Positions 1 through 10,145 of a stretch of DNA of 64,000 nucleotides are shown here, piece after piece. Made by a program: the position numbers and the translations under genes. The DNA lies in the NCBI RefSeq assembly GCF_030161615.1, contig NZ_BSUN01000001.1, forward strand, positions 806,001 through 870,000. The letters are read 5' to 3'. Positions within the stretch are counted from its first letter, which is position 1, and each line of letters opens with the position of its first letter. Under the pieces are notes generated by a model. That model saw only the letters and a list, made by a program, of their open reading frames with translations, searched no databases and was not told the origin of the DNA. This DNA comes from Demequina litorisediminis (GTDB taxonomy: Bacteria; Actinomycetota; Actinomycetes; Actinomycetales; Demequinaceae).

Positions 1-2
1 CA

Positions 3-203
3 GGCGACTCGTTCATGGCGGGCCTCATCGACGGCCTGTGGTCCGCCCGGCTCCTGGGTGCCTCGCAGCGTGACGCGCTCCGCGCGATCGATGACGCCAC
101 GCTCAGCGGCATCCTCACCCGCTGCGCGCGTATTGGCGCCATCACCGTCTCCCGCGCGGGAGCCAACCCGCCCACGGCCGCGGAGCCTCGACACCCTCCC
201 TAA
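3..203 (+). CDS. PfkB-family carbohydrate kinase, C-terminal fragment
   Basis: This is the 3' end of a sugar kinase, probably a fructokinase-type enzyme that phosphorylates a sugar with ATP; the rest lies outside the window. The first readable residues are GDSFMAGLIDGLW, the end of the PfkB signature in which the GAGD aspartate is the catalytic base. The tail ANPPTAAE is also typical of the family. Near 186 the sequence reads gagcctcg. If it carries the AGCT error seen elsewhere, the protein would continue as AAELDTLP and stop at the TAG at 231-233 instead of the TAA at 201-203. The TAA coincides with the start of a downstream repeat that begins at stop codons in other copies, so I keep 203. 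Confidence 0.75.
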   Translation, partial: GDSFMAGLIDGLWSARLLGASQRDALRAIDDATLSGILTRCARIGAITVSRAGANPPTAAEPRHPP

Positions 204-271
204 CCCGTCACATGGATCCATGTGGTTCTTCTAGCGCCTTAGACGATCCAAATGGATCCATTTGACGGGTA
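202..271. repeat. Inverted pair of GGATCC-cored intergenic repeats
   Basis: Two copies of the dispersed repeat face each other. The left copy (203-225) reads ACCCGTCACATGGATCCATG and starts at the stop codon of the sugar kinase gene. The right copy (248-270) reads AAATGGATCCATTTGACGGGT on the plus strand, which is the opposite orientation. Together they form a ~68-bp inverted repeat between the kinase gene and fumC that could act as a terminator. Related copies are at 4791-4840, 10998-11053, 12488-12543 and 53652-53720. Confidence 0.75.
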
Positions 272-306
272 GGGAGATGCGGTGGGGCACTGACACAATG
301 TGCGCC

Positions 307-1711
307 ATGAGCAACGACGCACTCCCCGGCTTCCGCATCGAGCACGACACCATGGGCGAGGTCCGCGTTCCCGCGGACGCCCTGTACCGCGCGCAGACCC
401 AGCGCGCCGTCGAGAACTTCCCCATCTCCGGCATCCGCCTGGAGCGCCGCCACATCGAGGCGCTCGCACGAGTCAAGAAGGCGGCGGCCCGCGCGAACGC
501 GGAGCCTCGGCGTGCTGGATCAGGATGTGGCCGACGCGATCGTCGCCGCCGCGGACGACGTCGCCTCTGGCGCCCATGACGCCCACTTCCCCGTCGACGT
601 CTTTCAGACCGGCTCGGGCACCACTCAACATGAACACCAACGAGGTCATCGCGACGCTCGCGACGCGCACCCTTGGCCGCGACGTCCACCCGAACGACCA
701 CGTCAACTGCTCCCAGTCGTCCAACGATGTGTTCCCCACCTCCGTGCACGTCGCCGCCACGAGTCGCCTCGTCAACGACCTGCTCCCCCAGGCTCGACCG
801 TCTGGCGCGGTCGCTCGAGGCAAAGGCCACCGAGTTCGCCGAGGTCTACAAGTCCGGCCGCACCCACCTGATGGACGCAACCCCCGTCACGCTCGGCCAG
901 GAGTTCGGCGGCTACGCGGCCGCGATCCGCTACGGCATCGAGCGCCTGAACGCCGCCCTGCCTCGCGTCGCCGAGGTGCCCCTCGGCGGCACCGCGGTCG
1001 GTACCGGCATCAACACGCCCGATGGCTTCCCGCAGCGGGTCATCGCCCTGCTCGCCGAGGACACCGGCCTTCCCATCACCGAGGCGCGCGACCACTTCGA
1101 GGCCCAGTCCGCCCGTGATGCCCTCGTCGAGGTCTCCGGCGCGCTCAAGACCATCGCCGTGTCCCTCACCAAAATCTGCAACGACCTGCGCTGGATGGGC
1201 TCGGGCCCCAACACGGGCCTGGGCGAGATCGCCCTCCCCGACCTCCAGCCGGGCTCGTCGATCATGCCCGGCAAGGTCAACCCCGTCATCCCCGAGGCGA
1301 CCCTCATGGTCTGCGCGCGCGTCATCGGCAATGACGCGACCGTGGCCGTCGCAGGAGCCTCGGGCTCATTCGAGCTCAACGTCCAGATCCCCGTCATGGC
1401 GCTGGGCGTGCTCGAGTCGATGCGCCTGCTGGGCAACGCGTCCGAGGTCCTCGCCGAGCGCACCATCGACGGCATCACCGCCAACGTCGAGCGCGCGCGC
1501 CGGCTCGCCGAGGCGTCGCCGTCGATCGTCACCCCGCTGAACCGCGTCATTGGCTACGAGAACGCCGCCAAGATCGCCAAGCACTCCGTCAAGGCGGGCC
1601 TCACCGTCCGCGAGGCGACCATCGACCTGGGCTTCGTGGAGCGCGGCGAGATCACCCTCGAGCAGCCTTGACGCCCTCCTCGACGTCACCACCATGGTGG
1701 GCAAGCGCTAA
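307..1711 (+). CDS. fumC: Class II fumarate hydratase (four frameshifts as sequenced)
   Basis: FumC interconverts fumarate and L-malate in the cytosolic TCA cycle. The repaired protein is about 466 residues, normal for class II fumarases. It begins [19 protein letters not shown] and has the GSGTS-NMNTNEV region near residue 104, the [14 protein letters not shown] block, the [10 protein letters not shown] motif, and the fumarase/aspartase signature [11 protein letters not shown]. The ATG at 307 is chosen because it opens the conserved N-terminus; upstream ATGs only add unmatched residues. The reading frame breaks near 503 (GAGCTC read as gagcctc), 618 (small deletion), 793 (CAGCTC read as caggctc) and 1666 (CAGCTT read as cagcctt). 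The last repair gives the normal end [14 protein letters not shown] infer an intact gene with sequence errors, not a pseudogene. Confidence 0.93.
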
Positions 1712-1720
1712 ATCCCGCGC

Positions 1721-1770
1721 GGCCGATGCGGTGGCCGAGCCCCGTACGAGGGCTGGTCACGGCATCGGCC
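1721..1770. terminator. Inverted pair of the GGCCGATGC motif after fumC
   Basis: GGCCGATGCGGTGGCC at 1721-1736 is followed by its imperfect inverse GGTCACGGCATCGGCC at 1755-1770, with AGCCC/GGGCT inside the loop. Placed 9 bp after the fumC stop, the structure can fold as a hairpin and is a candidate terminator. It is built from the over-represented 9-mer described below. Confidence 0.55.
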
Positions 1771-1950
1771 GATTGCCGTTCACCCTGGGTGAAGGCAGGG
1801 TGACGCGGGCCGCGTCACTCACTAGGCTGGGGTCACGGCCGCGACCCGTCCCACCGCCTGGCCCGCGCACTGGCGCGTCCCCTATTTCCCGACCCCACGC
1901 ACGGAACAGGGTGTGGCCGCGCGTGGTTGCACCCTCATGGAGGTGCATTC

Positions 1951-3298
1951 ATGACCGCGACCCGAGTCCTCATTCTTGGCGGCGGCTACGTGGGCCTGTA
2001 CACGGCCCTGACGCTGCGCAAGAAGGCAGGCAACCACGTCGACATCACGCTCGTCGACCGCCGCCCGTATATGACGTATCAGCCGTTCCTGCCCGAGGCG
2101 GCGGCCGGTTCCATCGAGCCGCGTCACGTGGTGGTGCCGCTGCGCCGCGAACTCAAGGGCGTGCGCATCGTGCAGGGCAAGGTCACGGAGATCTCGCACG
2201 CCGAGCGGCGCGCCCGCGTGGAGACCGATTTTGGCGACACGCAGGACCTCGAGTACGACGAGGTGGTCATCGCGCTGGGCGCCATCCCGCGCACGCTCCC
2301 GATTCCGGGTCTCAAGGAGATCGGCGTGGGCTTCAAGTGGGTGGAGGAGGCCATCGGCCTGCGCAACACCATCCTTGGCCGCATCGCTCGCGCCGCCTCC
2401 ACGAGCGACCCGCACCTGCGCCGTCGCCTGCTGACCTTCGTGTTCGTGGGTGGAGGCTTCGCCGGTATCGAGGCGTTCGCCGAGACCGAGGACATGGCGC
2501 GCGCTGCGCTGCGCCACTATCCCGAACTTCAGCCCGCCGATCTCCGGTTCGTGATGGTCGAGGCTGCCACCCGCATCCTTCCCGAGATGGGAGAGGAGAT
2601 GGGCGGCTACACCCTTGAGGTGTTGCGCAAGCGCGGCATGGAGATCTACCTGGCCACCCGCCTCGAGTCCTGCGAGGAGGGCCGCATCAAGGCTCTCCGA
2701 TGGCCAGGAGTTCGATGCCGACACCGTGGTGTGGACGGCGGGCGTGAAGCCCAACCCGGTGATCGCCGAGTCCGATCTGCCCACGGGCCCCCGCGGACAC
2801 GTCAACACCCTGCCCACCCTGCAGGTGGCAACCGAGGACGGCGAGGTGGTCGACGGTGTCTGGGCCGCAGGCGACAACGCGCAGATTCCCGACCTCGCGA
2901 AGGGCGAGGGCGCCTGGTGTGCCCCGTCCGCGCAGCACGCCGTCCGCCAGGCACGGCTGCTGGGCGCGAACATGGCCGCCAGCTCGCGGGCCGTCCCGTC
3001 AGAGAGTACAAGCACGCGCACCTGGGCACGGTCGCGTCGCTCGGCCTGAACAAGGGCGTCGCTCAGATCATGGGAGTGAAGGCTGCGCGGCTGGCCCGCG
3101 TGGTTCATGCACCGGACCTATCACATGGCTCAGATCCCGTCCTTCAACCGCAAGGCACGGGTGGTGGTCGACTGGACCACAGCGCTGTTCTTCCGTCGCG
3201 ACCTGGTGTCGATGGGCAGGCTCCACGAGCCGCGCCGCGCCTTCAAGGAAGCGGCAGACAGTAGGCCGTCGGCTCTGGTGAGCCTCGGTCACGACTGA
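1951..3298 (+). CDS. ndh: Type II NADH dehydrogenase
   Basis: NDH-2 is a single-subunit membrane-associated flavoprotein that passes electrons from NADH to the quinone pool without pumping protons. The repaired protein is about 449 residues. The N-terminal FAD motif GGGYVGLYTALTLRKK is near residue 10, YQPFLPEAAAGSIEPRH near 50, the NADH-binding FVGGGFAGIEAFAE near 165, and the second FAD motif GVWAAGDNAQIP near 310. The C-terminal part with KHAHLGTVASLGLNKGVAQ and the amphipathic end matches the actinobacterial family. The ATG at 1951 follows GGAGGTG. Frameshifts: near 2690 and 3087 (AAGCT read as aaggct) and one base missing near 2990. The stop codon overlaps the terminator stem. Confidence 0.93.
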
Positions 3299-3320
3299 TG
3301 GCGGGTCGTGACCGAGGCTC
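3280..3320. terminator. Bidirectional hairpin terminator
   Basis: A perfect 16-bp inverted repeat, GAGCCTCGGTCACGAC at 3280-3295 and its complement at 3305-3320, with a 9-nt loop. It overlaps the ndh stop and lies between convergent genes, so it can serve both. Confidence 0.75.
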
Positions 3321-3351
3321 GCTCGAGCGGACGGGGCTGCGGACGATGCCG

Positions 3352-3839
3352 TCAGGCGGCGGTAGCGGCGAGCAGCAGATGCTCGGTGACGCAGGCGGCG
3401 TACGCCTCGGTGGCGAGCCTCGTCGAGAGCCTCGGCCGTCAGCGTGGTGGAGGCGAGCCGCACCACGGAAACACCCAGCACGGAGTCGAAGCGGACCTGT
3501 GCCTCCGCGCCACGTGAGCGCGGACCAACGGTGCGAAGGGCCGTCACCGTGGCCTGCGCGGCCAACTCCGAGACGAACCAGCGCGCCTCGCCCTGGGCGA
3601 GCACCGCGCCGCGGCCCTCGGCTCCGTCGAAGTGAATCTCGTCGACACACGGCTGGTGACCGCCGTGGGCGGGCCAGTTCGCGACCACGTGGCGGAAGGC
3701 ATGAGTGCACATCGACGCCTCGGGGAAGTCGCCGACGATGACCGTGGTGCCACCGTCGGTGTCCAGCGACACCGTGAGCCTGGGGGACGGCAGCGGCGAG
3801 GGCTGAGACCTGGACGAGGGTCGACACCGGGATGGTCAT
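3352..3839 (-). CDS. Unknown siderophore-locus protein, copy 1
   Basis: I do not recognise this family. The repaired protein is about 162 residues, cytosolic, without signal peptide or membrane segments. It is a full-length homologue of the protein at 23711-24226: both share MC-(T/G)-H-(A/T)-FR near residue 43, a GxxRWFV segment near 90, a V-x-ALR-x-x-G segment after it, and LGVSVV near 125. Both copies sit beside ferric-siderophore genes, one in each of two iron modules, so a role in siderophore or iron handling is inferred only from position. The conserved Cys-x-His could bind metal, which is speculation. Frame breaks lie near 3783 and near 3420-3430 (CAGCTC or GAGCTC with an extra base). 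Start ATG at 3839, divergent from the reductase gene at 4033. Confidence 0.72.
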
Positions 3840-4032
3840 GCGGTTCTCCTAGTCACTGGCGGGCCTCGCGCACGAGGCAATGCGGCAACGGTAGCCGCGC
3901 TTCGTCAATTATGCAATGCTCATGTTTCGTAAACGCGAACGCCCCCGAAGCACGGAAGCGGATGGCGCGCCGCAGGGCGCGTGACGACCGCCATCCACCG
4001 CACCGGGGCATCGGCCCTCCCGAGGAGCAACC

Positions 4033-4768
4033 ATGAAGCCGTCCTGGCACCGTCCGGTCAACCGCCTGTACCGCATCCGCAACCACCCGGCCACGGTGAC
4101 CCGCGTCGAGGACCTCACCGTGCGGTACCGCCGCATCTGGTTCCATGCCCCGGGCGCCGTCGCCGAGGCTCGAGGTGTTCCCGACGCTGTGGTTTCGGTT
4201 GTGGGCTGAGCACCTGACGGACGGCGTACCGGTGCAGCGCGGCTACACGTTCGTGGATCTCGACGTCGCGGCCGGGACGTTCGCGGCAGACTTCGTGCTG
4301 CACGAGCCTCACGGCGCCGCCAGCGCATGGGCCGCGGCCGTGACCCCCGGCACCGAGGTGGAGATCGCGCTCACGCCAGCGCGGCCCAAGGTCCCCGAGG
4401 GAACCGAACGGCTCGTCCTCGCCGGAGACATCACGGCGCTTCCCGCCATCAACTCGTGGGTGGAACAGGCGCCCGACGACATGCCCATCGAGGTCTTCGT
4501 CGCCGACGACGGGCACGATCACGCGGGCCTTCCTCTGTCCACGCGCGACGGCGTCTCGGTCACCTGGACGGCTGCCGACGAGGGCGGCCACGCGCTGGCG
4601 GCGACCATCGCCGATGGCGGCGTCAGGCCCGGCGCCGTCTACGCCTGGGGCGCCGGCGAGAAGGACCTCGTGAAGGCGTTGCGCGGCGCCTTCACCGACG
4701 GGCTCGGACTCACCAAGAAAGAACAGTTCAGTCAGTTCTACTGGTTCCGGGGCCGCAGTTCCGACTGA
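4033..4768 (+). CDS. Siderophore-interacting protein (ferric-siderophore reductase), module 1
   Basis: SIP-type flavoproteins reduce iron in imported ferric siderophores with NAD(P)H and FAD, releasing Fe(II) in the cytosol. The repaired protein is about 245 residues with the N-terminal FAD-binding barrel (FRLWAEHLTDGVPVQRGYTF), then VLAGDITALPAINSW, the family's GDxTALPAI motif near residue 135, and the C-terminal GEKDLVKALRGAF, GLTKKE and FYWFRG segments. A single frame break at 4168 reads GAGCTCGAG as gaggctcgag. An A/T-rich stretch at 3905-3935 probably holds the promoters for this gene and the divergent unknown gene. The importer and esterase genes follow on the other strand. Confidence 0.9.
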
Positions 4769-4790
4769 GTCCGCCCAGTCCGGTGCGGTT

Positions 4791-4840
4791 GATTTTGTCT
4801 CCTTCAAGCGCTTACACGAGCCAAATGGATCCATTTGACG
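4791..4840 (-). repeat. GGATCC-cored intergenic repeat
   Basis: On the minus strand this copy reads from the end of the esterase gene: CGTCAAATGGATCCATTTGG, then a diverged middle and GAGACAAAATC. The palindromic core CAAATGGATCCATTTG is at 4822-4837. Unlike other copies it lacks a TAA at its left edge, so the esterase frame runs into the element before stopping at 4812. Confidence 0.75.
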
Positions 4841-6106
4841 ATGAGGTGGAGAGGGTCGCGAGCGCGTCGAGAAGGCCCGTGCGCCACCAGGCGTAGTCGT
4901 GACCACCGGCGTAGACGCGCGTGGTGACGCGTGCGCCGGCGTCCCGCAGGGCATCGGCCGCCTGACGTCCCACGGCACCGAGCTCGCCCTCCTCGGAGCC
5001 CCACTGCATCGCCACCTCGATGCCGTCCGCGACCCCGGCGGCGCGAATCCGCCGCACCAGGTCGCCGACGATCCTGTCGTCGCGGGCCATCTCACGCCCG
5101 TGCTTGTACTGGAACGACCCCGACTGCACGATGGCTCGGGTGGCGATATCGGGTCGCGTCACGACCACGCCGGCAGCCGCCAGGCCGCCGAAGGCTCTGA
5201 CCCGAGACGACCGTCCCGTCGGGCCCCGGCAGCACCCCGAGCACGCCACGGACCGCGGGCAGGACGGCGTCCGCCAGGAGCGAGCCCACCGCCTCGGGGT
5301 CGGGCAGCACGCGCCGCCGCGCCTCGGGTGAGGTCGACGACACCATGACGACCGCCGTGCCGCTTCCCTGTGGCGTGCCTGTCAGGGCCGAGGCAAGGTC
5401 CAAGCCTTGATGCCAGGTGTCGCCATCGAATGCGATGAGGACCTGTCCGGGATCACGCGGGCCCGCTACCCAGACCGTGCGGGTCCCGCCCACGACAGGA
5501 TCGGGCACGTCGAGCCGGGCCACCGGCTGAGGCGTCCGAGCGGCGCGCAGCCAGGCCGGATGCACCCGGCCGCGAGGCCCCACCAGCACCGAGGACTCGT
5601 GGCCCAGCGGATTGGGGAGTCGATGCGGGTTCAGCGGATCGGGCCTGCCGCGCTCGTGCACCCGCAACCAGCCCGGCCGATCACGCCCCACGTCGTCGGC
5701 GAACGGCTCCCCCACGGCGATCCGGTAGGCTCGCGACCAGGTCCGACGGCACCCACCAGGTGCGATGCCACAGATCCGTCCCCTCAAGGCGCTCCATGAC
5801 GGCAGGCGCAATGTGGGTCCGATGGCGGTCCGTGAGCGAGTTCACGTGCACCAACACCTGGGCGGAAGGGTCCGCATGCACCGCGAGGAAGGTCACCGCC
5901 ACGCACGCGACACCGTCGACCTCCGCCTCGCCCTCCACCACCGGCGTGGAGGCGAGTGCCGCGAGAGCGGCGGCCACGGCATCGGCCCGCCGTTCTTGCG
6001 GCAGGCGAGCGAGGCTCGCGACCATCGCCGATGGCGCGGGCAACGGCGCGCCGTCCGCACCCACGGGAGTGGGCTGCGCCGTCCGGTCAGTGGGCTGCGC
6101 CGTCAC
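4812..6106 (-). CDS. Enterochelin esterase-type (Fes-like) siderophore hydrolase
   Basis: Fes-type esterases hydrolyse catecholate trilactone siderophores in the cytosol so that iron can be recovered. The repaired protein is about 430 residues. The N-terminal part contains FLAVHADPSAQVLVHVN and DRHRTHIAP...LWHRTWWVPSDL, as in the Fes N-terminal domain. The C-terminal alpha/beta hydrolase domain has the nucleophile elbow SGQSFGG, and GGHDYAWWR supplies the catalytic histidine. Both frame breaks, near 5732 and 5197, are AGCT sites read as agcct on the coding strand (AGCTAC and AGCTTC). The GTG start overlaps the stop of the ABC ATPase gene, so the two are translationally coupled. The last residues are encoded by the intergenic repeat, which suggests the original stop was lost. 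Confidence 0.85.
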
Positions 6107-6898
6107 GGCCTGCCTACCAGGCCCAGCGGGATCATGAGCGGCGCGCCGGTGACGGGCTCCGTCGAGATCTGGGCACGCACGCCAAACACCTCAGCGACAA
6201 GGTCCTCGGTGATGACGTCCTTGGGCGCACCCTGCGCCACCACCCGGCCACCCTTCATCGCCACCAGATGCGTAGCGTAGCGCGCCGCCTGGTTGAGGTC
6301 GTGAAGCACCGCGACGATGGTGCGGCCGCCCTCCTGGTGCAGCGCTTCGCACAGGTCGAGCACCTCGATCTGGTGGGCGATGTCCAGAAAGGTCGTGGGC
6401 TCGTCGAGGATCAGCACGTCGGTGTCCTGCGCCAGCACCATCGCGAGCCACGCCCGCTGCCGCTGGCCGCCCGAGAGTTCGTCGACGCCGCGGTTGACCA
6501 GGTCGGCGACGCCCGTGGCCGCGAGCGCGCGCTCCACGACCGCCTCGTCCTCGACCGACCACTGCCGCAAGAAGCGCTGGTGCGGGAAGCGTCCGCGCGC
6601 CACCAGATCGCCCACGGTGATGCCGTCGGGGGCCTGCGACGACTGCGGCAGCAGCGCCAGGGCACGCGCAAACTCTTTCTGACCGAAGTCACGCACCGCC
6701 CTGCCATCAAGCGTCACGGTTCCCTTGCGGGGAGTCAGCAACCGCGACAGAGCCTTCAGGAGGGTGGACTTGCCGCAGGCATTGGGGCCGATGACCACCG
6801 TGAGGCTCGCCGTGCGGAATGCCGACCGTGAGGCCCTCGGCAATCACCAGGTCGTCGTACGCGAGGGTGGCGTCCCTCGTCTCCAGCGTGGTGGCCAT
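6103..6898 (-). CDS. Siderophore ABC transporter ATP-binding protein, module 1
   Basis: This is the FepC/FecE-type ATPase that powers import of ferric siderophore. The protein is about 264 residues with Walker A GPNACGKST near residue 38, Q-loop LPQSSQAP, signature LSGGQRQR near 140, Walker B VLILDEPTTFLDI, and the H-loop VLHDLNQAARY. The ATG at 6898 overlaps the stop of the upstream permease gene. One frame break at 6813 reads GAGCTCACG as gagcctcacg and would separate the first 30 residues from Walker A. It belongs to the permease-permease-ATPase-esterase series at 8977-4812. Confidence 0.93.
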
Positions 6899-7938
6899 CA
6901 GATCCTGCTCCTTCCGAGCAGCCAGGCGAGATAGATACCGCCTAGCAATCCAGTCATCGTCCCCACCGGCACCGCGTAGTCCCACGGGATGAGGAGGGTC
7001 AGGGCGTCAGCGCCAGCCAGCAGCAACGCGCCCATGAGCGCCGAGGATCCCAGCCCCGGCGCCGGGTGCCGCGTCAGGCGTTTCACGAGTGGCGGCGCCG
7101 CGAGCGCCACAAAGGAGATGGGGCCCGCGGCCGCCACCGCGACGGCGGCGAGCGCGACGGCGAGCGCCAGCGTGATGAGCCGCACCCACTCCGCGCGGAT
7201 GCCCAACTGCCGCGAGGCCTCGTCGCCCATCTCCATGAGGGCGAGGCGACGCTGGAACCACAGCGCGGCGGGCCCGAGCAGTCCCACTCCCACGAGAACC
7301 GGCCCCACGTAGTCCCAGGTGCGCACGTTGAGGCTGCCAGAGAGCCACACCTGAGCGGAGATAGCGGTGTCAATGTCCGCGCGCGTGACGAGTAGCGAGT
7401 TGACCGCCTGCAGCATGGCGGCCACGCCAATGCCCACGAGGATGAGTCGGTAGCCGCCGGTCGCGCCCGCGCGGAACGAGAGCGTGTAGACCAGGAGCGC
7501 GCACACGACGCCACCCACCACGGCGGACGTGCCGGTCGCGAGCGCTCCCCCGCCGAACACGATGATCTGGACGATCGCGCCGGTCGCGGCGCCGGTGGTG
7601 AAGCCGATGACGTCGGGCGAGCCGAGCGGGTTGCGAGAGATCGACTGGATGATCGCGCCGGACATGCCAAGGCAGGCCCCCACGAGCGCCCCGGTGACGA
7701 ATCGGGGCAGGCGCAGGTCACGCACCACCGTCACGTCGCGCGGGTCGCCCTGCCCGAAGATCGCCGCCACCACATCGGGCAGCGGGACGGTGATGGTGCC
7801 GGTGGACAGCACGAGCGCCCCGACCGCAGCGATGGCAAGCAGGAGGCCCAGCCCCACGGCGACGACGCGGGGACTCCACTGCACGGACAGTCGGCCCATG
7901 CGGGTGCGGCGGACGCCTGCAGGCGTGCGGGCGCTCAT
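6898..7938 (-). CDS. FecCD-family siderophore permease, module 1, second subunit
   Basis: An intact 346-residue integral membrane protein of the FepD/FepG (FecCD) family, which forms half of the translocation channel for iron-siderophore complexes. About nine to ten hydrophobic segments are visible, with the family blocks DLRLPRFVTGALVGACLGMSG and SRNPLGSPDVIGFTTGA near residues 75-110 and AAGPISFVALAAPPL near 275, the cytoplasmic loop that contacts the ATPase. It overlaps the next permease gene by ATGA and the ATPase gene at its other end. No frameshift is present. Confidence 0.95.
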   Translation of the reverse strand: MSARTPAGVRRTRMGRLSVQWSPRVVAVGLGLLLAIAAVGALVLSTGTITVPLPDVVAAIFGQGDPRDVTVVRDLRLPRFVTGALVGACLGMSGAIIQSISRNPLGSPDVIGFTTGAATGAIVQIIVFGGGALATGTSAVVGGVVCALLVYTLSFRAGATGGYRLILVGIGVAAMLQAVNSLLVTRADIDTAISAQVWLSGSLNVRTWDYVGPVLVGVGLLGPAALWFQRRLALMEMGDEASRQLGIRAEWVRLITLALAVALAAVAVAAAGPISFVALAAPPLVKRLTRHPAPGLGSSALMGALLLAGADALTLLIPWDYAVPVGTMTGLLGGIYLAWLLGRSRI

Positions 7939-8977
7939 GCTTCGCCAACCGTCGACGGCGCGCGATCGCGATGAAGACCGGACCGCCGATGATCGCGGTC
8001 ATGATCCCCGACTGCAGTTCCGCAGGGGCGGCGATGACCCGGCCAATGACGTCGGCGCCAAGGAGGAGCACGGCGCCGAGGAGGATGGAGTAAGGCAGGA
8101 GCCAACGATGGTCGGCACCGACGACCGCGCGTGCGAGGTGCGGCGCGGCGAGGCCCACGAAGGCGAGAGGCCCGGCTGCGGCGGTGGCGCCTCCCGCCAG
8201 GAGCATGACCGCGATGGCGGCAACGATGACGGTGGTGCGAGGGTTGGCGCCGAGCGCCCTACCCATCTCATTTCCTAGTGCCATGACGTTGAGCCGCGGG
8301 GTGAGCGCGAGCGCCAGCCCGAGTCCCACCACGATCGCCGGGGTGACGGCGGCCACGATTGACAGGTCGCGGCCCTGAATGGTGCCCACGTCCCAGTAGC
8401 GGAACACGTCGAAGACGCTGGGGTAGTTGATGAGCAACGCGGTGGTGAACGACGACAGCACCACGGCCACGGCGGCGCCGGCAAGGGTCAGGCGCACCAC
8501 GGAGCCGTTGTTGCCGAAGACCCCACCGATCGCGTAGACGACCACGGCCGCGACCCCTGCGCCCGCGAAGGCGAACCACATGTAGACGCCGATGTTCGTG
8601 GCTCCCGCGAAGGCGATGCCAGCGGCCACGGCGGCCGCGGCCCCGGCGTTGACGCCGAGGATGCCGGGTTCCGCAAGCGGGTTGCGGGTGATGGCCTGCA
8701 TGAGGGCACCCGCGGCACCGAGCGCGGCGCCGGCGACAACCCCGAGGATGGTGCGGGGGACCCTCAGGGTGGTGACGATCAGCGCCTCGTCACCTGTCGC
8801 CTCGGGCGAGGTGAGGGCATCCCACACGGCCGATGGCGCGATGGAGCGGGTGCCCCAGGCGAGGCTTGCGATGATGGCGAGCGCCAGCACGATGACGGCG
8901 AGCCCGAGCCCGAGCGCCATGCGCCGGGTCCGGGCTCGCCGTGCGGGTGCCGCGCTCGTGTCGAGCGTGGCGGTCAC
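7935..8977 (-). CDS. FecCD-family siderophore permease, module 1, first subunit
   Basis: The partner permease of the importer, about 347 residues. It has TLRVPRTILGVVAGAALGAAG and TRNPLAEPGILGVNAGAA near residues 70-105 and AAGPLAFVGLAAPHLAR near 275. The start is GTG at 8977. As written, the frame runs past the expected end into the next gene. A one-base change near 7950 would give an end in VGEA and a stop overlapping the next ATG as ATGA, the arrangement used by its neighbours, so I set the end at 7935. That final position is an inference; the rest is secure. Confidence 0.87.
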
Positions 8978-8982
8978 AGGTG

Positions 8983-10024
8983 TCAGCCGCCGAAGTAGCC
9001 CTCGACCGTGTCGACGATATCCAGGGCGGAGTAGTAGTCGATACGGAACGACGTGGCGCCGAGCGGGTAGATCTGCTCGTTGACCACGGCGGGGATCTCC
9101 TGGAGAAGCTCGGTGGAGGCGAGCGCTTCCTTCTCGGTGTCCGTGCCGTTGACCAGGAACAGGGTCTCGGCCGTGAAGGCGGCGGAGAGGTTCTCGGGGG
9201 CGACGAACGCGAAGTCGTCACGTGCGGTGTCGGAGGTGTCAAGCGCGGGGTCCGCCTCGATCACGTCGAAGCCGAGGTCGGCCAGGAGCGTCGCGTGCGC
9301 GCCGGTCTCCTTGGCGACGGCCGAGTCCCACTCGAGGTTGTTGAAGACGACGGCCTGGGCCGAACCCTCGGGCACCGTGATCGCATCGGCGACCTCGGCG
9401 ACCCTGGCATCGAAGTCCGCGATGGCGGTCGCGGCCTGGTCCTCAAGCCCGGTCCACTCGCCCGCGAGCGTGGCAACTTCCTGCCACGTCTTGTCGGAGT
9501 AGTTCACCACGACGGTGGGGGCGATCGCCGAGAGCCTCGTCGTAGTAGTCCGCGGCGGCATCGGCACCGGTGGTGGAGGCGATGATGAGGTCGGGGTCGG
9601 CGGCGATGACGGCCTCGATGTCGAACTCAAGGTTCGGGTACAGGACCTCGACGCCCTCCTGGGCGGCGACATCGGCCCACTGCGCGAAGAAGCCGAGGTC
9701 ATCGGTGAGGCCCTCGTCAGGGGTTGAGGCGGCCGAGGCCACCACGGGTGCGCCGATGGCCAGCAGGTTGCCCGTCACCGTCAGGGCGGTCGTGACGACG
9801 CGCTCGGGCTGCTCCTCGATGACGGTCTCGCCGAGCTCGTGCGTGATGGTGCGCGGGAACGCCGCCTCCTCGGACGGAGTCTCCTCCACGGCTGCTGCCT
9901 CGGCACCGGCGGTGGTCGCGGCGGTGGCGGTCTCCTCGGGCTCGGTGTCTGACGAGCAGCCAGCCATGGTCACCACCGCTGCGGCGGTGATGGCGACGGT
10001 GGCGGACAGGTGGCGCAGGGCCAT
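8983..10024 (-). CDS. Iron-siderophore binding lipoprotein, module 1
   Basis: A periplasmic-binding-protein-type (FepB/FecB) lipoprotein that captures ferric siderophore outside the membrane and hands it to the FecCD permeases. The N-terminus MALRHLSATVAITAA is a signal peptide ending in a lipobox-like TMAGC, followed by an acidic, Ala/Thr-rich linker. The ligand-binding domain starts around residue 55 (HELGETVIEEQPERVVTTA) and contains PDLIIAS and the C-terminal LPL-type strand IYPLGATSF. The ATG at 10024 follows AAGGAG. A frame break near 9533 reads GAGCTCTCG as gaggctctcg. The gene is first in the minus-strand operon and divergent from the AraC gene. Confidence 0.9.
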
Positions 10025-10145
10025 CGGAACTCCTTCGTGGGCGCGCCCGTGCGTGCCCGGCGTGTGGGATGAGAGGGGTGGCGCATCGGCGCCGTGACAG
10101 GCGCGACCTCGCACCTTCATTACGAAACGGTAGAGTTGCGTTTTG

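Noticed and set aside
1882..3108. A 408-codon minus-strand open frame opposite ndh
   Set aside because: It is antisense to conserved NDH-2 motifs and has no recognisable domain.
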